Positions 17,828-26,000 of a stretch of DNA of 64,000 nt are shown here, in pieces. The position numbers and the translations under genes are program-made. Origin of the DNA: Blastopirellula sp. J2-11 (GTDB lineage: Bacteria > Planctomycetota > Planctomycetia > Pirellulales > Pirellulaceae). The stretch covers positions 3,720,001-3,784,000 of the forward strand of contig NZ_CP097384.1 of the NCBI RefSeq assembly GCF_024584705.1, given 5' to 3'. The notes under the pieces were generated by a model. That model ran no database searches. It saw nothing but the letters and a program-made list of their open reading frames with translations, and was not told where the DNA came from. The first letter of the stretch is position 1; every line of letters begins with the position of its first letter.

Positions 17828-19495
17828 ATGTTTGCGATCGTCTTGGGAATGCTAATCGTCGTTTTCGGCGTGCTGTTCTTGCGGCTGCATGCATTTCTAG
17901 CCCTCTTTTTCGCCACTTTAGTCGTCGCCGCAGCGACCGCTACCCACAGCGTCTCTGAAAGCGTGTTGCTGCATTGCACGGCGCAGGTGGACGCGATTTC
18001 TGGCAAGCAGCTTGATCTGTCAGAAGTCGGCAAAGACCTGGCCGCCAAGCCGGGCGCGTATTATCTAGTCAGCAACGTCGAAGCGATCACGAAGTCCACT
18101 TCTCCTTTGGTTTGGATCGAGCGATTTGAAGTTGCGGACGATTCGGCCACCGCCTTCCTGGGCGAGGAACTTCCTGAAAACGTGGTTGCAGTCGGCGCCC
18201 GACTCGTTCCCCACGACAAGTACCAGCATGCCGTTCAGCTAGCCAAGACGAGCCCGATCAATCGCGTAGCCAACGCGTTGGGAGATACGTTCGGCAAAAT
18301 CGGCCTGCTGATCGCGATGGCGTCGATCATCGGTCAGTGCCTGTTGGCCAGCGGCGCGGCGGAGCGGATTGTCCAAACTATTCGCCAGGCGATGGGGGAG
18401 AAGTGGACCGCGCTGGCGTTCGTCGTCAGCAGCTTCGTGTTAGCGATCCCGGTCTTCTTCGACACCGTCTTTTTTCTCATGCTGCCGCTCGCGCAAGCGA
18501 TGGCGCGAAAAACCGGTCGCGACTACTTAAAGTATGTCATGTCAATCATCGTGGGCGGATCTTTGGCTCATTCGCTGGTGCCGCCGACCCCGGGGCCGTT
18601 GTTTGTGGCGACCGAATTGAACGTCAGCATCGGCGCGATGGCGATCGGCGGAATCGGCGTCGGAATCTGGGGCGTGATCGCCGGCTACTTTTACATGCTG
18701 TGGGCCAATCGTCGCTGGCAGATCCCCTTGCGTCTGGATGCGCCGGAAACCCCGCCCCACGAATCGACGGATCTGGACCAACCGCGTGAACCGCAACTTC
18801 CCAGTTTCGGCCTTTCGATTCTGCCGGTGGTCGTCCCTATCTTTCTGCTGGGGATGAAGACAGTCAGTCAAACGTGGCTGTCCGATTTCGACGGTCCTTG
18901 GATGCCGTTCTGGAATTCGACGATCTCGTTTTTCGGCGACAAGAATATCGCTCTTTCCCTGGGCGCCGTGCTCGCATTATTGACATTGCTGGGCAAGCCC
19001 CAAATGACTTGGGCCGGCTTAGGAAAATCGGTGCAAAAGGCGCTCAGCGAAGGTGGGGTCGTCGTTTTAATCACTTGTGCAGGCGGCGCGTTTGGCGAGA
19101 TGATTCGCCAGACCAACGTCGGCGCCACCATCGCCCAGTCGCTGCCCGAATCGGTGGGCGGAACCGGCCTGCTCGTCACGGCGTTTCTCGTCACCGTAAT
19201 CATTCGCGTGATTCAAGGATCGGCGACGGTAGCCATGATCGCCGCGATCGGAATTGTCGTCCCGGTCGCGACGCAGATCGGCCTTCCCTTTCACCCCGTC
19301 TACTTGGCGCTGGCGATCGGCTGCGGATCCAAACCGCTCCCCTGGATGAATGACAGCGGTTTTTGGGTCATCAGCCGCATGAGCGGTTTCACCGAAAAGG
19401 AAACGCTAAAAACCTTCTCGGTGCTGCTAACCATCATGGGCGTCGTCTCGTTCCTGGCGACGCTCGTTTGTGCGATCTGTTTTCCTTTTGTCTAA
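17828..19495 (+). CDS. GntP-family permease with an enlarged extracytoplasmic loop
   Basis: This is a 555-residue membrane protein, about 100 residues longer than typical GntP gluconate:proton symporters (around 440-450). Membrane helices 1 and 2 (about 3-45) are followed by a soluble segment at about 46-150, which is the extra length. The GntP core then resumes with IGLLIAMASIIGQCLLASGA, FVLAIPVFFDTVFFLMLPL and SLVPPTPGPLF. The C-terminal part contains GGAFGEMIRQTNVG and GCGSKPLPWMNDSGFW, both family signatures. It is upstream of an aldonate dehydratase and a DHDPS-family enzyme, so uptake of a sugar acid is the likely role. Two inverted repeats separate it from those genes. Confidence 0.87.
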   Translation: MFAIVLGMLIVVFGVLFLRLHAFLALFFATLVVAAATATHSVSESVLLHCTAQVDAISGKQLDLSEVGKDLAAKPGAYYLVSNVEAITKSTSPLVWIERFEVADDSATAFLGEELPENVVAVGARLVPHDKYQHAVQLAKTSPINRVANALGDTFGKIGLLIAMASIIGQCLLASGAAERIVQTIRQAMGEKWTALAFVVSSFVLAIPVFFDTVFFLMLPLAQAMARKTGRDYLKYVMSIIVGGSLAHSLVPPTPGPLFVATELNVSIGAMAIGGIGVGIWGVIAGYFYMLWANRRWQIPLRLDAPETPPHESTDLDQPREPQLPSFGLSILPVVVPIFLLGMKTVSQTWLSDFDGPWMPFWNSTISFFGDKNIALSLGAVLALLTLLGKPQMTWAGLGKSVQKALSEGGVVVLITCAGGAFGEMIRQTNVGATIAQSLPESVGGTGLLVTAFLVTVIIRVIQGSATVAMIAAIGIVVPVATQIGLPFHPVYLALAIGCGSKPLPWMNDSGFWVISRMSGFTEKETLKTFSVLLTIMGVVSFLATLVCAICFPFV

Positions 19496-19617
19496 CATGC
19501 GAATTTCGAGAAGAGAACGCGGCAAAGCCACCGCAGGAAAAACCCCAAACAACCTCACTAGAGCGCTTTTCAGCAAGCTGAACAAAGAGTCCCCTATCGT
19601 CTAGCTTTTCCCCCAAA

Positions 19618-19711
19618 ATCAGCCGCACGGCGTTAGCCGCGGTTTCTGACAGGAACTCTTTGTCGACGGAAAATTGGTAACAAAAACCGCGGCTAACGCC
19701 GTGCGGCTGAT
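19618..19711. repeat. Perfect 28-bp inverted repeat
   Basis: The left arm is 19618-19645 and the right arm 19684-19711, separated by 38 bp. The arms are perfectly complementary and contain CGCACGGCGTTAGCCGCGG. The element lies in noncoding DNA after the GntP gene. It has no poly-T tail and resembles the palindromic repetitive elements scattered in planctomycete genomes. Confidence 0.85.
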
Positions 19712-19741
19712 TTCGTGAAAGCCGAAAATAGCGATTTGACA

Positions 19742-19845
19742 GAACACTAGCCAGAGGCGCGAGCCGATGGAATCCGGTCAGCGATCCTAACTCAGATCGA
19801 AGTAGTCAGCCGCACTCCATCGGCTTGCGCCTCTGGCTAGTGTTC
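19742..19845. repeat. 30-bp inverted repeat with one mismatch
   Basis: The left arm is 19742-19771 and the right arm 19816-19845, with 44 bp between. The arms pair at 29 of 30 positions and contain CTAGCCAGAGGCGC. It is only 30 bp from the preceding inverted repeat but unrelated in sequence. The arm ends in ACACTAGCC, which also opens the inner arm of the repeat at 47232-47330. Confidence 0.85.
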
Positions 19846-20006
19846 GCTTGGTTCGAAAAAGCGCAACTTCAATACCTGCGTAGACGAGTTGCCAAGCAAC
19901 TTCCACATCTGTTTCCAGACGCCCTCTTAAGACTAAGATAAACATTCATCCGAAACCGTTTCTCTCCACGATTTGTTTCCACTCTCGAAGTTGAATTGTT
20001 TCCACG

Positions 20007-21737
20007 ATGCCTGCAGAACCGTCTGAAAATCCTGAGTTGAATAGCAGTCGCTGGTTTGCACCTGACAGCCTGCGCGGCTTTGGGCATCGATCACGTCTGA
20101 AAGGGATGGGCTACGACGACGAAGACTTTCGCGGCAAGCCGGTCGTCGCGATTCTCAATACGTGGAGCGATCTCAACACTTGCCATTCGCATTTCCCCGA
20201 GCGCGTAAAAGAAGTCAAACGCGGGATCTGGCAGATGGGGGGCTTTCCGGTCGAAATACCGGTGATGTCGCTCGGCGAAATGATGATGAAGCCGACGACG
20301 ATGCTCTATCGCAATCTGCTGGCGATGGAGACCGAAGAAGTCCTCCGTTGTCACCCGATCGACGCGGCGGTATTGATGGGCGGCTGCGACAAGACGGTTC
20401 CGGCGATGATCATGGGCGCCATCTCCGCCGATCGCCCGGCGATTTTTCTGCCGGCCGGCCCCATGTTAAAAGCGCGCTGGAAAGACCAGACGCTCGGCAG
20501 CGGCAGCGATGCTTGGAAATATTGGGATGAGCGCCGCGCCGGCAACCTGTGTGATGAATCATGGGGACAAATCGAGAACTGCATCGCGCGGTCGGCAGGC
20601 ACCTGCATGACCATGGGAACCGCTTCGACCATGTCGGCGATCGCCGAATCGCTCGGCTTTACGCTGCCGGGCGCATCGTCGGTTCCGGCGGTGATCGCCG
20701 AACACTCACGTCTGGCCGTCGCTACAGGCCGGCGCGCCGTCGAAATGGCCTTGCAGAAACTGCTCCCTTCCTCCTTCTTGACGCCGGCCTCCTTTGACAA
20801 CTCGATCGTCACCAGCATGGCGATCGGCGGCTCGACCAACGCGATCGTGCATATCATCGCGATGGCGCGACGCGCCGGAATCGAATTGACGCTGGAGCGT
20901 TTTGACGAACTCTCGCGCACCACGCCGGTCTTGGCCAATATTCGCCCTGCCGGTAAATTTCTGATGGAAGACTTCTTTGACAGCGGCGGTCTGCCGGCGT
21001 TGCTCCAAGAATTGGGTTCGCACATCGACGGCAGTTGCCAGACGGTCAACGGCTTTACCCTCGCCGAAAACGTCGCCGCCGCCGAAGTCATTGACGCCGA
21101 CATTATTCGTTCGCTGGACAATCCAATCTCCGCAACCGGCGGCACGTTCGTCCTGCGCGGCAACCTGGCCCCGTCAGGCTGCGTTATCAAGCCGACGGCG
21201 GCATCTCCGCGATTGCTGGATCACACCGGCCCCGCGGTGGTGTTTGACGACTACGCTCAACTCAAGTCGCAGCTCAACGATCCAGCATCCGGCATCACGG
21301 CCGATTCGGTGTTGATCTTACGAAATGCCGGCCCCCAGGGAGGCCCCGGTTTTCCTGAATGGGGAATGCTGCCGATTCCAGACCACCTGCTCAAACAGGG
21401 CGTTCGCGATCTGGTCCGCATCTCCGACGCGCGGATGAGCGGAACCAGCTACGGAACCTGCGTGTTGCATGTCGCTCCCGAAGCGGCCGTCGGCGGACCG
21501 CTAAGCCTGGTTCAAAACGGCGACCTGATCCAGCTGAATGTCGAGCAGCGCAGTCTGAATCTGCTGGTCGACGAAGACGTATTGGCCGAGCGCCGCAAAG
21601 CGTGGACTCCTCCTGCGGCTCGCTACAAGCGGGGATACGGCGCGATGTTCCTCAAGCACGTCACCCAAGCCGACGCCGGCTGCGATTTTGATTTTCTCCA
21701 TCACGGCGCTGACACGCCGGATCCCGATATTTTCTGA
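20007..21737 (+). CDS. IlvD/Edd-family aldonate (sugar acid) dehydratase
   Basis: The 576-residue protein spans the whole dehydratase family. It has the expected iron-sulfur cysteines C59 (NTWSDLNTCHSHF), C127 (GGCDKTVPAMIMG) and C200 (SAGTCMTMGTASTM), and a serine in DARMSGTSYGT (S478) at the position of the proposed catalytic serine. The NTWSDLNTCHSHF motif and the overall length fit the L-arabinonate/D-xylonate dehydratase branch better than biosynthetic IlvD. It would convert a sugar acid into a 2-keto-3-deoxy acid. It is followed after 30 bp by a DHDPS-family gene and preceded by a sugar-acid permease, which supports a catabolic role. The exact substrate cannot be told from sequence alone. 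Confidence 0.88.
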   Translation: MPAEPSENPELNSSRWFAPDSLRGFGHRSRLKGMGYDDEDFRGKPVVAILNTWSDLNTCHSHFPERVKEVKRGIWQMGGFPVEIPVMSLGEMMMKPTTMLYRNLLAMETEEVLRCHPIDAAVLMGGCDKTVPAMIMGAISADRPAIFLPAGPMLKARWKDQTLGSGSDAWKYWDERRAGNLCDESWGQIENCIARSAGTCMTMGTASTMSAIAESLGFTLPGASSVPAVIAEHSRLAVATGRRAVEMALQKLLPSSFLTPASFDNSIVTSMAIGGSTNAIVHIIAMARRAGIELTLERFDELSRTTPVLANIRPAGKFLMEDFFDSGGLPALLQELGSHIDGSCQTVNGFTLAENVAAAEVIDADIIRSLDNPISATGGTFVLRGNLAPSGCVIKPTAASPRLLDHTGPAVVFDDYAQLKSQLNDPASGITADSVLILRNAGPQGGPGFPEWGMLPIPDHLLKQGVRDLVRISDARMSGTSYGTCVLHVAPEAAVGGPLSLVQNGDLIQLNVEQRSLNLLVDEDVLAERRKAWTPPAARYKRGYGAMFLKHVTQADAGCDFDFLHHGADTPDPDIF

Positions 21738-21767
21738 GACAGCTACCATCAAGGACCTCGATTGGCC

Positions 21768-22679
21768 ATGGATACCCAACCCATAACCGCTGCAACCATT
21801 TCCCGTTCCGTGTGGGCTGTGCCCTCAATGGCGCGAACCGCCGCTGGCGCCCTCGATCGAGAGGAAAACACGAAAATCATCCGCCACATCGAGCAAGGCG
21901 GAATCTCGACGCTGTTGTACGGCGGCAATGCGATTTTCTACCATCTGACGCTCGCCGAATATCGCACGGCCTTGGAACTGATCCGCGAAAGCGCCGCGGA
22001 CGAGACGCTGGTCATCCCTGCAATCGGACCCGCGTATGGAACGATGCTCGATCAAGTCGAGATTCTGAAAGACTTCGACTTTCCGACGGCCATGCTTTTG
22101 CCGCAGCGGGATGTGGTCACCTCGGCCGGCATCGCGACGGCCGTGCGGAAAATCTCCGAACGACTCGGCAAGCCGATCGTGCTCTATCTGAAATATGACC
22201 GCACGGTAAGCGTCGATGACGCCGCCGCGCTGGTCAGCGACGGAGTCATCTCGGCCATCAAATACGCCGTCGTCCGCGAAGACTACACGCAAGACGACTA
22301 CCTGCGCGGGCTCACTGAGAAAGTCGACACCAGCCTGATCCTCAGCGGCCTCGGCGATCAGCCGGCGATCGTCCACATGCAAGACTTCGGCCTCGGCGGC
22401 TTCACCACCGGCTGCGGCTGCATCTTCCCCCAACTGTCGGTCGCGCTCCTGAAAGCGATTCAGGCCAAAAATTGGAACGAAGCCGAATCCATCCGCGAAC
22501 AATTCCTACCGCTAGAACGCCTACGAGATTCGCTCGGCCCCATCAGCATCCTGCACCGCGCGACCGAACTAGCGGGCATCGCCAACACGGGCCCGATCAT
22601 CCCGCTGCTGTCGGAGCCAGACGAAGCGATCCAAACCCGGATATCGGCGGCGCTGCAGCAGATGAGCACCACGAAATAG
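21768..22679 (+). CDS. DHDPS/NAL-family aldolase or dehydratase
   Basis: The 303-residue TIM-barrel protein belongs to the dihydrodipicolinate synthase/N-acetylneuraminate lyase family. GGNAIFYHLTLAEY is at the usual GTT-equivalent position. LYLKYDRT corresponds to the YNVPxRT region, and the Schiff-base lysine is K165 in SAIKYAVVRED. A TTG six bases upstream in frame is better spaced from an AAGGA Shine-Dalgarno, so the start could be 21762. Directly after an aldonate dehydratase, the likely substrate is a 2-keto-3-deoxy sugar acid. It is either cleaved or dehydrated, as in 2-keto-3-deoxyarabonate dehydratase of the oxidative arabinose pathway. A terminator follows. Confidence 0.87.
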   Translation: MDTQPITAATISRSVWAVPSMARTAAGALDREENTKIIRHIEQGGISTLLYGGNAIFYHLTLAEYRTALELIRESAADETLVIPAIGPAYGTMLDQVEILKDFDFPTAMLLPQRDVVTSAGIATAVRKISERLGKPIVLYLKYDRTVSVDDAAALVSDGVISAIKYAVVREDYTQDDYLRGLTEKVDTSLILSGLGDQPAIVHMQDFGLGGFTTGCGCIFPQLSVALLKAIQAKNWNEAESIREQFLPLERLRDSLGPISILHRATELAGIANTGPIIPLLSEPDEAIQTRISAALQQMSTTK

Positions 22680-22715
22680 CAGGAAGCTTGTTGACAATTT
22701 AGAGCGCCAATTCCT

Positions 22716-22755
22716 AAGCCGCTGGTTTGCAATCGCAGACTGGCGGCTTTTTTTG
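22716..22755 (+). terminator. Intrinsic terminator after the sugar-acid genes
   Basis: AAGCCGC(TGGT)...(ACTG)GCGGCTT forms a stem with a 12-nt loop followed by TTTTTTT. It lies 37 bp after the stop of the DHDPS-family gene on the same strand and ends that transcript. Confidence 0.75.
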
Positions 22756-23055
22756 GGGTTGGCAAGGAAGATCCAGTGACGCGTCAATTTTTGACGTCGC
22801 AATTTATCGCTCACACGCGAAGGCGGATAAATTAAAATTCACGGATGGCTCGCGTTTTATTCCAGAAATTTCTAGACGACACGTTTCAAATCCATTAGCT
22901 TTGATCTGACCTCCCCACAACTTGGTGTAGAGTCGATAGAAGACGTTCGTAAGATGGCAAGACCAGAGTCTTCCATTGCAGTTGCATTTGCCCCGCTCGC
23001 CCGCGTGCGTTCAGCTACGAGATGATGAAGCAGGCTGGCTAAATTATCCGACCAC
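22756..23055. other. Upstream region of the STAND NTPase gene
   Basis: This 300-bp noncoding stretch is bounded by the terminator and the ATG at 23056. Apart from a small TGACGCGTCAATTTTTGACG palindrome near 22776-22796 I see no RNA gene or operator. No strong Shine-Dalgarno precedes the start codon. Confidence 0.45.
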
Positions 23056-26000
23056 ATGGCAGACTTTTCAATTCTTATGTACTTGCTGGACGGCGCCTCA
23101 CAGCTGATCCAGGAGGGTAGCTGGACGGCGACAACCGGCGTCGTCGGCAGCATGGCGCCGCAATTATTGCAAACCGAGTTCTGGCGCAAGAACCGAGCGA
23201 GCATCTTTAATCACAGCATTCTCCGAAACATCAGCCACAATCATCATCTCAGCCGCGGCGTGGTCTGGGCTTGGTGCGTCGCGACGCAAGAGGTTCTTGA
23301 CCAGGCAAAATCAAACGCAAAAGAGGGAGAGCCGAATCCCTATTTTGACGCCTTTGCTTCACTGCTGTCGAAGCAACTGGACGGCCTGCTCCGAAACGCT
23401 CATTCTTATCAGGAAAACGTCATCGACTCGGCGGTCATTCAGCGCGCCAAGCTCGTAATTGACGGCGTAGGCGTCTACTCAGCCCCCAATAAGCCAGACG
23501 CGGAAATCAACCATCAGACCGTCATCACCGCGATCAACGAGCAGTTTCCGGTCGTCATCTCGGAACTGACCGGTTGGGAACAGTCCAAAATCCCCCAGGC
23601 GTTTTTTGACGCAGCTCGCTTAAACTCACCCATCTCGGATCAAAACCGCAGCTTTGGCGAACTGGTGCTCGCCGCCTATGCCGACATTCTCAAGAACGCC
23701 AGCAACTTCGAGATCCGGACCGCCCAGGAACTGGCCGATCGCAACGAGATCAAGCAACTCGTCAAGCGAGTACTCCGCAATCAGGCCACTCCCAGGGAAG
23801 CGGATCAACCCATTTTGCAAGAGCAATACGCTTCGCTTTGCCTAGGCGTTCGCCAAGAGCTGAGCGACGGTTGCAGCAAAATGGTGGACGGCGTCAAAAC
23901 CGAGTTCTGCGCGGAGCTTGACGACCAGACAACCCAACTGCTAGAGCAATTTGCCAAGCTGGACGTCTGCATGGCAGGTTTCCAAGACCGTTTAGATGAT
24001 ATCCATTGGTCGGTTAAGTCGGTCCAAGAAACGGTCAACCAATTAACGAATTCCATTAACCAGCTACATAGTCGGCTGGACCGTGCCGACTTCTTGCTTG
24101 ACTTGCCGTACCTTGACAAGAGTTACACGCCGGAAACGATTGGGCGCTTTGGTTTCAAGTTCGGCTATGACAACTTTCGCGGCCGCAAGTTATTGATCCG
24201 GCAGTTGCGAAAACAACTTTTAGAAAAACAGGCTCCCCAGTCAAACGAACTTCAGCCGTTCGCGTGGTGTGCGCTTTGTGCTCCGGCCGGATCGGGCAAA
24301 AGCCGCTTCGCGCGCGAGTTTCTCATTTCCGCCGCAGCCGATGAAGTCTGGCGGACGGCCGGCTTCGCTTACCAAAGCTCCATCAATCAAACCGGCGCAC
24401 TCGAACTGATCCGACACATCCAGACCCCCACAGTCGTTGTAATCGACTACGCCGGCGACCACCAAGGGGTCCGAGAATTCTTGCAAACGCTCGCCGCGAA
24501 AGGGACAACCAACGTCGCCAGCGAGCGTCTCTCCCATCCGGTCCGAGTCTTGCTGCTGGAACGTCGCAAGAATGACCCGGTATTTAACGATCTGCGGTCG
24601 GAGGTGCTGGACGCCACCCAAACATCCAAGGAGCCGATCGAATTGCCGCCGCTCGCGGAGATAAACCTGGTCCATATTATTCGGGGACGAGCGGCGGATG
24701 CAGGCAAGAATTGGGATGATGACGAGCTTGGGCGTGCTCTGAAGGTCTATGAAGACCACCCAACTCCACTCGGCGCCGCGATTGTCGGCGATCTGATTGG
24801 CCAAGGGATCCTGACCAAAGGTACGTTGACGCACGACACGTCGCATGCCCGTTTTCAATTGTATGGCGAACTGATTGAAGATGAGAAAAAGCGCTGGCTG
24901 AAACGATGCAATGGTGAAAAGCGAACGGCCTACCGTCACACTTGCTTATCCGCGTTGGCCACATTTGTCCAAGGCTTGCCGTACGAAACGCTGGATACCC
25001 TATGCGAGGAAGACCGTAGCGCCGCTCGTTACCTAGGAGAATATGACGAGCGCGATTTTGGAATCGCGCGATACATCTCAGGGCATGAAGACGAAGAGAT
25101 CGTCAGCGAGGCGGACCAGCAATACTTTCCCTTGCAACCCGATTTGCTGGCCGAACGCTTTCTCCTGGATGCGGCCAATCCGCGCAGCCCTGATCCAACA
25201 AGCATCGCTTTCGGAAAATGGCTCCGAAAAACTGCCTGGAAAATCGCCCCCAACCAGGCCGCCGCGGTGGTCTACAAGTGCTTTCAAGACTACCCGCTGC
25301 AGACGCTCGGAGCGGGACTCTTGCTGCCTCCGATCGAGTCGGTCCCCTCGGACGTACTTGCCCGCCTGATTCGCAATTTGGCCAGCGACATCGGCTATCT
25401 CTGCCAAGACAAACCGGCCCCAGAGACCGAATTAGAAATGGTCGCCAAGATTGCGGCGCTGATCGACGCCAAATTGCTGGGCCGCGTTTGGGACGAAGCG
25501 ACCAACGCCGACGAGAACACCGCCGTCAAAGGTCGCGAATCCGTGCAACATTTAGGAGCGGCCATTCACCAGATGCTGCAAATCGCCGCCAGAGTCCTCG
25601 ATCCAAGCCTACCGGAGAAAAACGTTGGTCCAGATGGAAAAGTAAAAAAGATCAGCTCCACTTACAATCGAGCTGGCGGTGGAGACTTTTCGAAAGCGAA
25701 CGGTGATTTAGAACGCAAGCCCTCCGTGTCTAATCATGGAGCCAGCAACGGCGCATCCGTACGGGATGATCGGGGACGAACGAATGCGGCCATACGTGCG
25801 ATTAAACTTTTGCCACACCTATACGCCCAATGCATCGCAGTGTCGGGCATGCCCTGCTCGAATGAAGATGAGGCCGCCAAACACAACTACTACAGTACAA
25901 ATGTTTATGTCAAACAATTTCTAACGGCTCTCGATCTTAACCCTAAAAACACCAAGAAAACTTATGCAGAACGAGCAAGAATAGGAGCGTCTCAAGAAGC

